Assembly: GCF_000308295.2 (NCBI RefSeq)
Contig: NZ_HG326653.1
Span: 241,873-305,872 of the forward strand
Source: Afipia birgiae 34632
GTDB lineage: Bacteria > Pseudomonadota > Alphaproteobacteria > Rhizobiales > Xanthobacteraceae
Direction: 5' to 3'
Length of the DNA: 64,000 nt
Part shown: one piece after another, positions 18,241-26,225 of the stretch
Numbering within the stretch: position 1 is the first letter of the stretch
Layout of the letters: each line of letters starts with the position of its first letter
Made by a program: the position numbers and the translations under genes
Notes under the pieces: model-generated
Databases searched by the model: none
What the model was told of the DNA's origin: nothing
The model's input: the letters and a program-made list of their open reading frames with translations, nothing else

Positions 18241-18582
18241 CTAGATCAATTGCGATCTTGCAGCAACTCAATCGCGAGCAATCTCCATCCGAATTCGTTT
18301 TTCCGGGGAAGACAGAACATCAACCATTATCGAATATGTCACTTTTAATGCTGCTGCGCCGTATGAAGCGCAAAGACATTACAGCTCACGGGTTCCGTTC
18401 CACATTCAGGGACTGGGTTGCAGAACACACGACTTACCCCAATGAAGTGGCCGAACTGGCACTCGCTCACGCGATCTCAGACAAAGTAGAAGCCGCATAT
18501 CGAAGAGGCGATATGTTCGAAAAACGCCGAGCAATGATGGAAGATTGGTCGATCGTTTGCGGCTAAGCATTCGCCAAGCCAC

Positions 18583-19635
18583 TTACAAACTACTTTGCTC
18601 GAATCTTGTACCCACAAACGGCTCTTGTTGAGTAACGCAATGAATACCTCCGCCGGCGATCGCAATTGGCGTCAGGTCAACAGACTCCGCCCTCACTTGG
18701 TTCTCAAAAGCTTCTTCAATGCTTGCCTTCGCATAATTGTCTTCTGCATTGTTTCCAAATCGGGGAATGATCAGCCCGCCATTCACGCACGCGAAGTTAG
18801 TGTAACTTAAGCAATGATCGATGTCGTTTGATTGGCTAGACCGAGAGATTTTCACTATTTCGCGGCTGAGACTCTGTTCGCGAAACCAACTCATTAAAGT
18901 CCGAGCGTTATAATCGCAGACGTCAAACTCCGGGTTACTTTCGTCCTCTACCCAACTAATTAGAACAGCGTTTTTGGCGAAGGCAATTACCGAGTCGATG
19001 TGCCCCGATGTAATCGGCTCGCTCCGATCTCCGGGAAGCCAGCACACCTGCGATCTGCCAGTCGCCTGTCGAATTTTTTCCTCTAGTTCCAACTTCGTAT
19101 CGTGTGGATTTCTAGATCTATCCAGCAGAACACTTCTGGTCGTAAATACCGAAGAACTTTCATCAAATGCAAATGCACCACCTTCGGCGGTTATCAAGCT
19201 ATCAACTTGGCGAGCATTGGATAGTTTGGAGATTTTCGAGCATAGACGAGCATCGTCTCCATACGAACCGAAATGTCGAATTCTGCGCCCCCAACCATTG
19301 AAATTCCAACAAATGGCAACTAGCGAATTGGACTCTACTCCGAAGGTTGGAAATGTATCCCGCACCCATACATCGTTATACTTCGCTGGCACTACTTCAA
19401 CTGAATAGCGATCACTGGAGCGACGTTTAAACCGCTTCTCTAGCTTCGAAAGATCGCATTCCATCGCGACAATTGATACATCTTCATAATTGGCAATGAC
19501 ACGGACTAATCTATCGATACTGTCCTGACAAAGCTTCAGATTGGTCCCCTGAATTCCATTCCAGATATCGTGGTCCCACGGCCAAGCCAGCCATGTGCGG
19601 CGGTGATATTCATATTCAGGCGGAATTTTCCACAT
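18583..19635 (-). CDS. Agmatine deiminase / peptidyl-arginine deiminase-like enzyme
   Basis: A 350-residue guanidino-group-modifying enzyme. All family motifs are visible: NDVWVRDT (87-94), NFNGWG (111-116), EGGAF with the catalytic acid (151-155), GHID (211-214, catalytic His and Asp) and GGGIHCVTQQEP with nucleophile Cys333. The family hydrolyses agmatine to N-carbamoylputrescine and ammonia. No N-carbamoylputrescine amidohydrolase (AguB) lies nearby, so a complete pathway is not shown. The ATG at 19635 has TTGGAG 8 bases upstream. The codons are AT-richer than those of the flanks, like the rest of this segment, which suggests transfer. It is convergent with the end of the integrase. Confidence 0.9.
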   Translation of the reverse strand: MWKIPPEYEYHRRTWLAWPWDHDIWNGIQGTNLKLCQDSIDRLVRVIANYEDVSIVAMECDLSKLEKRFKRRSSDRYSVEVVPAKYNDVWVRDTFPTFGVESNSLVAICWNFNGWGRRIRHFGSYGDDARLCSKISKLSNARQVDSLITAEGGAFAFDESSSVFTTRSVLLDRSRNPHDTKLELEEKIRQATGRSQVCWLPGDRSEPITSGHIDSVIAFAKNAVLISWVEDESNPEFDVCDYNARTLMSWFREQSLSREIVKISRSSQSNDIDHCLSYTNFACVNGGLIIPRFGNNAEDNYAKASIEEAFENQVRAESVDLTPIAIAGGGIHCVTQQEPFVGTRFEQSSL

Positions 19636-19786
19636 TTCTTGCGCTCCAAGTTTGAGGGCGCATAACATGATAGGAAAGTGCGTCAATCAACGCGTTTCCC
19701 CGCCTCTCGAAGCTGAGATAAAGTATGCCGTCGAACGACTCGCTCTCCGCGTTTCTCAGATCACCGGGCACCTGGAATGTAAGCGG

Positions 19787-20506
19787 TTAAGCACCCCCAC
19801 AACGATGCTGTGAATCGGGAAGAGTCCAAGCCTCACCCGTTCTCATGTTTTGGGTGTTGTAAAGCTTTCCGCGCTCATCCCCTTTAGGACAATCGCTGGG
19901 TACCGCTTTCAGACACATCTTGACGGTATCCCCGATCTTTGATCGAATTATCGATGTCTCTTTTTCATAAGAGACTTGATACCCACCGTTACTGAATTGC
20001 ACGGCGGTCCCACTCCAATCACCTGACGAAGATTGAATTTCTTTTCCAAACCGATCGCTGATCTTTGTAATCCGAGTTTCAACACACTGGCCAATCTTGG
20101 CTGGCAATGCGTTACTTTGTAAATTTTGTTCCGTTATTTGCGTCGGACACTTCTTATAAATTACTCCAGCAGTGTTCGATCGTCGACCCTCCGCCCACTG
20201 AATCCATAGGCTGTCTTTGGTTCGCTCGATAATCAAGCGATACTTCTTTCCGTCTTCACAGTTCACGAAGTAGTCGTATTGATCTTGTCCGTTCGGCCAC
20301 TGATCAATCTTTCGGATTTTGCAGGCCAGTTCATGAAAATCGATCTTCCCCTTTGAGAAAGAGACAACCGAATCGGATGGCAAAGCGCAGGATGTATTGG
20401 GGTTTGAGGTGTACTGCGGATCATAATATCTCCCCAAAATCTCTGTCTGGGCTTCAACAGGCAGTACAACCAACCCAATTGCGATCAACATCCATCGTAA
20501 CGACAA
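19787..20506 (-). CDS. Hypothetical secreted protein
   Basis: A 239-residue protein of unknown family. A typical Sec signal peptide (LRWMLIAIGLVVLP, cleavage probably after VEA near residue 19) implies export. The mature part has several cysteines (CALPSD, ACKIRK, NCEDGKK, KKCPTQ, CVETR, MCLKAVPSDC, HRCGGA), an even-looking set that could form disulfides, consistent with a periplasmic location. No repeat or catalytic motif is recognised. AT-rich codon use like its island neighbours. The gene is separated by 151 bases from the agmatine deiminase gene on the same strand. Confidence 0.65.
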   Translation of the reverse strand: MSLRWMLIAIGLVVLPVEAQTEILGRYYDPQYTSNPNTSCALPSDSVVSFSKGKIDFHELACKIRKIDQWPNGQDQYDYFVNCEDGKKYRLIIERTKDSLWIQWAEGRRSNTAGVIYKKCPTQITEQNLQSNALPAKIGQCVETRITKISDRFGKEIQSSSGDWSGTAVQFSNGGYQVSYEKETSIIRSKIGDTVKMCLKAVPSDCPKGDERGKLYNTQNMRTGEAWTLPDSQHRCGGA

Positions 20507-20692
20507 TTCATCCTCCTAGAATATGACAATAGAAATTTTGCATTAGTTTGCACGGGGTCTGCGACGCCACAATTCTCCCTGTACGCCCATGAGAATTGTG
20601 ACCCGGCTCCGGTGAGTGATTCGAGTGGAATTTTGGTTTGGAGACAGCATGACCATCCAACTAGGAGAGGTCTCGTTACTGAGACAAGCAAG

Positions 20693-21184
20693 CTATTGAT
20701 ACGGCATTGGGTCGACGTCGACTTCTCGTACGCCCCTGCGGCGGCGGCTTTGTTCAACCAAATTCCTGACAGTTTCGCGAATATCACGAGCCTTCTGAAC
20801 GTAAAACATACGTAAAGACTGGTGTTTGGTGGTGGGATCGCTCGACAATAGTGTGACAATGCCGATATCAAATAATTGGTTGAGAATAGAGTAGTGAACT
20901 TTTACGTCTTTAATTCTGTAAAGTTCAATCTCGTCTGATGTTCTAAAAATGATACCTTCCTGAATTTTTATCCGTTGATTTGTGATCGTGTACTTCGTGC
21001 ATCTATTTTGTATCCAGACGAAGAGTAATATTGGCAACCCGATCCCGTAAAAAAGGCAACCGGCGACAATCAACCATCCAGTAATCGTGCCAATGAGGTA
21101 GCGACCGGTAGACGGATGAAATTTAAGCAGTTCGGCTTCACCAGAATTTCCACTCATGAGAATTTCAAAGGTCTCTGAGCTCAT
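20693..21184 (-). CDS. Bacterial PH-domain (YdbS/bPH2-like) membrane protein
   Basis: A 163-residue protein with a hydrophobic hairpin at about 30-60 (GTITGWLIVAGCLFYGIGLP) followed by CTKYTITNQRIKIQEGIIF, the start of the bPH2/DUF304 domain, and RIKDVKVHYS. It resembles YdbS/YdbT-type inner membrane proteins of unknown role. The C-terminus is basic (SRRRRGVREV). The ATG at 21184 has GAGG 8 bases upstream and is preferred to a start 11 codons earlier. It lies upstream of the secreted protein on the same strand, 186 bases apart, so co-transcription is possible. Confidence 0.75.
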   Translation of the reverse strand: MSSETFEILMSGNSGEAELLKFHPSTGRYLIGTITGWLIVAGCLFYGIGLPILLFVWIQNRCTKYTITNQRIKIQEGIIFRTSDEIELYRIKDVKVHYSILNQLFDIGIVTLLSSDPTTKHQSLRMFYVQKARDIRETVRNLVEQSRRRRGVREVDVDPMPYQ

Positions 21185-21386
21185 CTTCAAAACCTCATTT
21201 TTTACATAGATGAACAATTTTCTAGTGGTTCACAGCACTAACGGTAGCATCTTAACTGTTGCTTGCAAGCCGTCGGCTTTAAACCCACATTTTAGATCGA
21301 CTCTAAGTAATTAGAATTTCTGACGTTACGCATTTTGCGGCTTTAAAACCGTGGGCCTAAACCCCGCTTGACGCTCTTCTCGTGGG

Positions 21387-21629
21387 ATGGATATTCGCCA
21401 ACTCTTTGCGCTCAACCTCCGTCGGATTCGACAAGAGCAGGGATTCTCGCAGGAAAATCTTGCGCATGATGCAGATATCGATCGAGCGCATATTAGCAAG
21501 CTCGAGCGGAGTAAGGCCTACGCAGGTCTTGAAGTAATCGAAAAATTAGCGGTCGCGCTCCAAGAGCCGCCTGACTCATTCTTAAGACCACTCACGAAAC
21601 GAGCCGCAAGGAAAGAGCCGTTAAAATAG
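21387..21629 (+). CDS. XRE-family helix-turn-helix regulator
   Basis: An 80-residue protein that is almost entirely an HTH_3 domain: FALNLRRIRQEQGFSQENLA (helices 1-2) and IDRAHISKLERSKAYAGLE (recognition helix), then LAVALQEPPDSFL. Proteins of this kind are repressors of small mobile elements or of defence and toxin genes. It stands alone on the plus strand between the PH-domain gene and the Thoeris locus. A target is not evident; the 200-base spacer upstream has GC-poor sequence with possible self-regulatory sites that I could not define. Confidence 0.88.
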   Translation: MDIRQLFALNLRRIRQEQGFSQENLAHDADIDRAHISKLERSKAYAGLEVIEKLAVALQEPPDSFLRPLTKRAARKEPLK

Positions 21630-21745
21630 CGTCGGGCCGCAGGTAGTCCGAACTTTCTCAGGAAACAGAATCAATATACTCACTACGCTGATCCCGCTTT
21701 GATGAGATCTCGACTTAATTCGAACAATAGTGTCGAAGCTAAATA

Positions 21746-22884
21746 CTAATCCGAGCTACTCATTCCTTCTGAAACCAATTCAATAAAGCGGATAACACGC
21801 GAAACAATTTGGTTTGGAGTTCCAGCTTTTGACAATGCCTGCAGAGCAGTGACTAATCCGGTTATCTTTGGATAGTGATCCGCCCTAATCGAAAACATAA
21901 TCCTATAGATTTCTCGTGCGACGTAGCCGGTTGCTCCAACCGGTACAACAAGCAAACCCATCTCAGTGGCAATCTTGAACTCTTCAAGCATTCCGTCAGA
22001 TGGAAGAATGTCGCCGTTATTTCCCTTCTTATTGCCGAACAAAAATACAGCAACACCAGCCTTTGATAAGATGTCCCTCCGATAACTTCGCCATCGCTTC
22101 TTCCGAGTTCCAGCATCGGCTATCGCGTATGGGAACGGTCTAAGGATCAAGCGGTCACTGATGGTTTGCGTTCCCTCTTTATCCAATTGTTCTAAGACAC
22201 CGTTCACGATATGGTGGCCCACACCTAGTCCAAAGCCCGTGATGACATTCATTCCTGCTTTAGTAAGTCGTGCACCCAGCAAATTCAGGAACTCGTGAAG
22301 CTAAATCCCAAAAACAGAAATGTCTTTGACACAAGATCGCCGCGTAACGCTGTAGAGAAGAGCTGGCCTCGACGGCTAGAGCTGTAAGACTCATAATCGT
22401 CTTTCGTTAGAACTGCGCTAGCGGGGTTTGATACATCACCGTGCATTTTGTACAGGAGAGCATCTCTCCTGGGAGTGGTAGTAGCGAGGTTCTCAGGAGT
22501 AATATTCACGTCAACTTTCTTACCCGCTTCACGAAGGGCCGTTTCGATTAAGACATCATAATTCGTTGTCCAGAATGTATCGATCGGCAGGCGTGCAAGT
22601 ATTCGATGATTCTCCGTTATCTTCGCACGCTCCGAAAACTCATTGACTAGTAGTTGATTTATACGCTGACGCCCGCCCTGCTCATTGTAGTAATACTGAG
22701 CGACAGCGACCAAATCCGTCTCACGCTCGACGTCCAGTCCAATTTCCCTCGCAATGGAACGTAAAAGCTGCTTCCAGTTGACCAATCCTGCAGGAATAGA
22801 AAGGCCTGCACCGGCAAGGACTGCGGCGTTGCGATCTGCCAATGCCTGAGAGTAAACCTTGAGAAACTCTTCGACCGTTGCCAT
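21746..22884 (-). pseudogene. thsA: thsA, Thoeris SIR2-SLOG effector, inactivated by internal deletion
   Basis: The 5' frame (22285-22884) encodes an N-terminal SIR2 NADase domain with AVLAGAGLSIP, WTTNYD (Asn108) and KMHGD (His148). It stops in FLFLGFSFTSS. A second frame (from about 22295 to 21746) encodes the C-terminal SLOG (STALD) domain, which senses the cyclic ADP-ribose signal (HEFLNLLGARLTKAGMNVIT, GFGLGVG, FLFGNKKG). Compared with ThsA as I know it (about 480 residues) roughly 100 residues across the end of SIR2 and the start of SLOG are absent, and the join is out of frame, so a deletion rather than a single-base error is likely. The NADase effector should be dead. It lies directly downstream of both thsB genes. 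Confidence 0.8.
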
Positions 22885-22903
22885 TGGGCATTAAACCTTT
22901 TGG

Positions 22904-23350
22904 CTATTTTCCGGCTGCTTTAGCAGCCTCTTCTATTCTTTGGGCAAGCGTTCTGGCATCAACATATTTGTAAACCAGAGCTCCGGCGGCGATCAGCTTC
23001 GCAGGCGTTTTCCCAAGGAAATCCGTTTGCCCGTCTTGCCCTTTTAGTTGATTGATTTGGATTCCCACTAACCCATTTCCGCGATCAATGGATTTCTGGA
23101 TTTCGTAATTGATAAACTTACGACCAGCGGTGTCAGAACCGATAAAAACGACAGTTACGCTTGTGCCATGCAGCGCCTTGTCAATCATGCCTTGGATTGC
23201 TGCGTCACCTTTGCGTTTTGATTCTTCCCAAAGCGAGGCATCTTTAAATCCCGCAGCCGCGGTGCCTATAATATTCGGTAGATTTCGAATCTGGTTCACC
23301 CGCCAAACATCGTTCTGGTAGTGGAAACTAAAAAATACAGTTCGGGCCAT
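22904..23350 (-). CDS. thsB: Thoeris TIR-like protein, ThsB paralogue 1
   Basis: A 148-residue TIR-like (DUF1863/MTH538 fold) protein. MARTVFFSFHYQNDVWRVNQ opens the fold, TVVFIGSDTAG is a central strand and FINYEIQKS holds Glu83, which aligns with the catalytic glutamate of ThsB. Such proteins sense phage infection and make a cyclic ADP-ribose isomer from NAD+ that activates ThsA. The gene is 19 bases upstream of the broken thsA and 32 bases downstream of the second thsB, so the three form one transcription unit. Shorter than the other copy because the C-terminal extension is missing. Confidence 0.85.
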   Translation of the reverse strand: MARTVFFSFHYQNDVWRVNQIRNLPNIIGTAAAGFKDASLWEESKRKGDAAIQGMIDKALHGTSVTVVFIGSDTAGRKFINYEIQKSIDRGNGLVGIQINQLKGQDGQTDFLGKTPAKLIAAGALVYKYVDARTLAQRIEEAAKAAGK

Positions 23351-23382
23351 TTAATCAGTCCTCAATAAATCCGCGGAGAATC

Positions 23383-23967
23383 TTAGCCGATCCATTTGCT
23401 GAAATTATTATAGCCGTCGTTCGCTATCCAATCGTAGTGTGAGTACATTTGGGAGAGCTTGAAGCCCTTACCTCTGTATTGGATGGGAACGCCGCCAGTG
23501 CGATAGGAGGCGCTTCCATCAATTTCAGCGTATTCAATCCATGCGTTATTGTTGTACTGCAGCAACGTGCCCGTATCCCCGCTTTCCGAGTATCTCACTC
23601 CTAAGTAGTCCAGTGGATTGGGCCCAGGTAGCTTTGTCTTCTGATCTCGCCCCTTGATCGAATTAATCCCCACGGCAAGTATGCTGTTCCCTTTTCGAAA
23701 GCTCTTGAGAATTTCGTACCGGACCCAAGGTCGAAGATAGGTCGCTGAGCCAACGAGCACGCAAGTAGTGGACGTTCCCTCCAATCCACCGTTGATGAGC
23801 CGCTTAAGCGCTACCGTTCCTGTTTTCTTTGCGTCTTCCCAGATCGAAGCATCGAAAAATCCCGACGCCCCTCTATCGGGTTTCGTCATCCAGTGTTGGC
23901 GAACCACGTTGGCTCGGAAATCAACTACGTCCTGATAATGGAAACTGAAGAAAACTCGCTTTGCCAT
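23383..23967 (-). CDS. thsB: Thoeris TIR-like protein, ThsB paralogue 2
   Basis: A 194-residue ThsB, very like the Bacillus cereus protein along its length from memory: MAKRVFFSFHYQDVVDFR, FDASIWEDAKKTGTVALKRL, WVRYEIL with the catalytic Glu85, GPNPLDYLG and the end YDWIANDGYNNFSKWIG. It should be a phage-triggered NAD+-consuming signal synthase. Two thsB genes beside one thsA is a known arrangement; different ThsBs recognise different phages. As the first gene of the unit it sets the promoter, which should lie in 23968-24132. Confidence 0.92.
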   Translation of the reverse strand: MAKRVFFSFHYQDVVDFRANVVRQHWMTKPDRGASGFFDASIWEDAKKTGTVALKRLINGGLEGTSTTCVLVGSATYLRPWVRYEILKSFRKGNSILAVGINSIKGRDQKTKLPGPNPLDYLGVRYSESGDTGTLLQYNNNAWIEYAEIDGSASYRTGGVPIQYRGKGFKLSQMYSHYDWIANDGYNNFSKWIG

Positions 23968-24132
23968 GGAAGGTGCTTTGTAATTCGTTTGATCTATCTC
24001 TTAGTTCACAGACCGAATCGTCATGGAGTCAAGAGCAGCGCCTCTCCCAAAATTAGCCAACGCTCTTAGTCCCATCCTGTCTTGATGTGTCGCCTGCCAT
24101 AAAACCTAGTAGAACTAACTATAGCATCGCGG

Positions 24133-24822
24133 TCACATCTGAATATCTAGAGCAGACCAACTACGGCTGGTCACCCACTCAGGCTCTTCGAACTGTTCAA
24201 AGTTTGCCAATGCGACGACAAGCTTTTTGACTGTCTCAATTGATTCCTTCGCATCACGCGCCCGTAGACCGAGCTGATCGATTAAGGGCGGCAGGATATA
24301 ACCGTGACTGACCTTAGCCCGCTTGACCTTGTAGTGCATGAGCGCGTTTCGGCGCTTCACTAGAGTCTGGAGTCCCTGAAACGGTTGTTGACCCGGATCA
24401 AATGTTGGCTTTGAAACGAGCGAGGGATAGAAGAGCCACTTGCCAGTAATTGCCAGCTTATCGAACTCTTCAAATTTCCTTCCGACGAGAGCTTGTTCTG
24501 CGCGCATATTGATGTGTGCCTCGACCGAGGCTGCGCAAAGCATGTGAATGACAGCCACCTCTCTAATCAGATCGGTAGCGGCACAGTCTACTGATTGCCA
24601 ATGTCGGTCGATGGTGACGCATAAGTCATGAAGCTCTCCCTCTCGTGACGGGTCACCATCCATCTCTGACGCCTTGTCGTTCGCATCGGATAAAATCTTC
24701 GCCCATTTATCGAACTCTTTATCCGCCTTCTCAGCGACCGCGATTCGCTCCTTTGCCTGATGAAAATATACGGCATCAAGAGAGAGCGTAACTCCTATGT
24801 CGCCGTGCATTGGCTCAATCAT
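24133..24822 (-). CDS. HEPN-like hypothetical protein
   Basis: A 229-residue mostly helical protein with no family I can name. Two features point to the HEPN superfamily: a central helix with IHMLCAASVEAHINMRAEQ, similar to the first HEPN helix pair, and KRRNALMHYK at 156-165 giving Arg158-x4-His163, the RxxxxH ribonuclease signature. HEPN proteins are common RNase effectors in anti-phage and toxin-antitoxin systems. It lies just upstream of the Thoeris genes, on the same strand, 165 bases away. The start ATG at 24822 overlaps the end of a small upstream frame. RNase activity is inference only. Confidence 0.6.
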   Translation of the reverse strand: MIEPMHGDIGVTLSLDAVYFHQAKERIAVAEKADKEFDKWAKILSDANDKASEMDGDPSREGELHDLCVTIDRHWQSVDCAATDLIREVAVIHMLCAASVEAHINMRAEQALVGRKFEEFDKLAITGKWLFYPSLVSKPTFDPGQQPFQGLQTLVKRRNALMHYKVKRAKVSHGYILPPLIDQLGLRARDAKESIETVKKLVVALANFEQFEEPEWVTSRSWSALDIQM

Positions 24823-25099
24823 TCTGCAAACCCATTATTCTTACCAAATGGAGGTAACTACCACACCCTCCCGCCAATGCGCCTACTCGTAGGAACTTAT
24901 GAACCCTAGCATCTGACCGTTTGACGACTGAGTGCGCTCGCTTGAAGAGACCGTCGTATCCATCCTGCCCGAGTTGAGTAATTTTCATTTCTCGATCGGC
25001 GTTTAGCGACGAAAATTGCAAAATAACTTCAGTATTATTATATCGGATGTAACGCACCATAACCGTTGCTCTGCCTGCAACAGGCAGATGCATTAGCAA
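24815..25099 (-). CDS. Small hypothetical protein, uncertain
   Basis: A 94-codon frame that ends 8 bases inside the HEPN-like gene, as translationally coupled genes do. The protein (VRYIRYNNTEVILQF, REMKITQLGQDGYDGLFKR) matches nothing I recognise, and internal ATGs at 25060 or 24990 could be the true start. It may be chance. It fills most of an otherwise empty 394-base gap. Confidence 0.3.
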   Translation of the reverse strand: MLMHLPVAGRATVMVRYIRYNNTEVILQFSSLNADREMKITQLGQDGYDGLFKRAHSVVKRSDARVHKFLRVGALAGGCGSYLHLVRIMGLQND

Positions 25100-25216
25100 G
25101 TGAATTCAACAGTTTGATCGGCGCGAGATTCTTCTTAGAAAATCGCGACAAGTAAACTCAAAAATGGCTCCTAGAGATTGGCGGCAATCAAGTCGCCACA
25201 TCAACAGGAGTATTCA

Positions 25217-25414
25217 ATGAGAGAAATTAAGCAAACCAGTTATTCCCCAAGGGAATTCGCTAAACGCAACGGAATTGGGGTCACCAAAACGTACAGCGAG
25301 ATCAAGGTGGGCCGCCTGAACGCTCGCAAATGTGGTGCTAGAACCATCATCACATTAGAGGACGAACGAGCATGGCTAAATGCTTTACCGGTTCTCAGTC
25401 GATCACAGACCTAA
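25217..25414 (+). CDS. AlpA/excisionase-like DNA-binding protein
   Basis: A 65-residue protein with the shape of MerR-like excisionase/AlpA domains: SPREFAKRNGIGVTKTYSEI is a helix-turn-helix followed by VGRLNARKCGARTIITLEDE, the wing that usually reads GKLKARKIGRRTLI. AGGAG precedes the ATG at 25217, so the longer frame is not used. Such proteins act as recombination directionality factors or activators of integrase genes in P4-like islands. Here it lies 223 bases from the HUH-like gene and is the probable directionality factor of the element whose integrase is broken at 16 kb. Confidence 0.75.
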   Translation: MREIKQTSYSPREFAKRNGIGVTKTYSEIKVGRLNARKCGARTIITLEDERAWLNALPVLSRSQT

Positions 25415-25485
25415 ACTGAGTGATTGGAAGATTTCCCGACGAATTACTTGCACAGCAACTTTGATGTGAGACAATTCGCATCAAT

Positions 25486-25503
25486 AGTTGCTCGTTGGCA
25501 ACT
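25486..25503. repeat. Hairpin upstream of the HUH-like gene
   Basis: Six-base arms AGTTGC and GCAACT surround a TCGTTG loop in AT-rich sequence. Together with the inverted repeat at 25545-25578 it could belong to an origin or operator. Role unknown. Confidence 0.35.
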
Positions 25504-25544
25504 TACATTATGTTCGATCTTGGATTCGATTATTCATCGACACG

Positions 25545-25578
25545 ATCGATTGACCAACCACCATCCATATCAATCGAT
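25545..25578. repeat. 9-base inverted repeat ATCGATTGA / TCAATCGAT
   Basis: Perfect arms at 25545-25553 and 25570-25578 with a 16-base spacer, 59 bases before the HUH-like gene. HUH initiators act at hairpins close to their own gene and small regulators bind such palindromes, so either use is possible. Confidence 0.45.
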
Positions 25579-25637
25579 TTAACCTTCGTCTCCGACGAGG
25601 GACAGATTCTGTTGTCAACAACGCCTTTAAGGAAAAA

Positions 25638-26189
25638 ATGAAAATACAAAAATTAATTACTACTACTGCAATTGCAGAGCACTTTGAGAATCACTTTTTT
25701 GAAGTTCAGAAGGCAATTCCAAAAGAAGAATTCGCCCAACATTTATATTTTGTCACTGCCCGATTTGACCTACCTGGCCACGGAAATCTGGCTCGCAATC
25801 AATTGGACGAATTTGGGAGACTTTACTTTCGATTGGCTCGCAAATTATTTGGAAACAATTTGGGAAGAAAGCGAAGAAAGCTTCCGCTTTGCTATGCCTT
25901 TCTTGATGCAGAAGGCTCTAGAGTTGGAGTGTCTGATATCTTCAATTGTGAGATGCCCCATGTGCACGCGATCATTTTGATCCAACCTCAACATCGCCAG
26001 CAGTTCGAGGAAGCATTTGCAGTATCGAACGTACAATTTCTAATACCGCTTAGAAGTATCGAAATAAGCGCATTCGATCACTTAAAGGGATCGCTGGGGA
26101 ATTTGATTTCCTATTCGATGAAAGGCTACCGCCACGCACAATCTTCCCATTATCAAAAGGAAGACCTGTGGCAGCTGTTCCCCCGGTAA
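25638..26189 (+). CDS. HUH-endonuclease/replication-initiator-like protein
   Basis: A 183-residue protein not assigned to a named family. EMPHVHAIILIQP contains His108-Val-His110, a metal-binding HUH motif in the usual hydrophobic strand, and ISYSMKGYRH near 157-166 provides Tyr159 and Lys162 in a YxxK-like arrangement after a helix, the order expected for rolling-circle replication initiators and inovirus Gp2-like proteins. A good ribosome site (AAGGAAAAA) precedes the ATG at 25638. Upstream lie two inverted repeats and an AlpA-like gene. If correct it would nick DNA and form a 5' phosphotyrosine link, serving replication of an excised island. A helicase domain is absent. Plausible, not proven. 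Confidence 0.55.
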   Translation: MKIQKLITTTAIAEHFENHFFEVQKAIPKEEFAQHLYFVTARFDLPGHGNLARNQLDEFGRLYFRLARKLFGNNLGRKRRKLPLCYAFLDAEGSRVGVSDIFNCEMPHVHAIILIQPQHRQQFEEAFAVSNVQFLIPLRSIEISAFDHLKGSLGNLISYSMKGYRHAQSSHYQKEDLWQLFPR

Positions 26190-26206
26190 GGGCGGCGGTT
26201 AGTTGT

Positions 26207-26225
26207 GGGGCAACTTGTGGGACGG
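26207..26225 (+). repeat. Possible right arm-type site of the AT-rich segment
   Basis: GGGGCAACTTGTGGGACG resembles the sequence in front of the integrase at 16035-16056 and lies where AT-rich sequence ends. It might mark the right end of the integrase's own element. Weak. Confidence 0.3.

Larger units (their letters stand above)
16070..18566 (+). pseudogene. P4-type tyrosine integrase, split by an IS5-group insertion
   Basis: The 5' part (16070-16941) and the 3' part (18245-18566) form one 397-residue integrase if the IS and one CTAG copy are removed; the joined frame reads HRAPLSTRSIAILQQLN without a break. The N-terminal DUF4102 arm-binding domain (LHADGGGLCLRVS), the core-binding domain and the catalytic RTGEV arginine are in the left part; HGFRSTFRDW and AYRRGD with the HxxR and tyrosine nucleophile are in the right part. 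The start is probably TTG at 16070 with GAGGAG 9 bases before it. The left piece runs 33 codons into the IS before a stop, so no active enzyme is expected. It is the natural integrase of the AT-rich island segment. Confidence 0.9.

Noticed and set aside
22285-22884. Stand-alone SIR2 defence protein
   Set aside because: The directly following frame is the SLOG half of ThsA and thsB genes adjoin, so a broken ThsA is the better reading.
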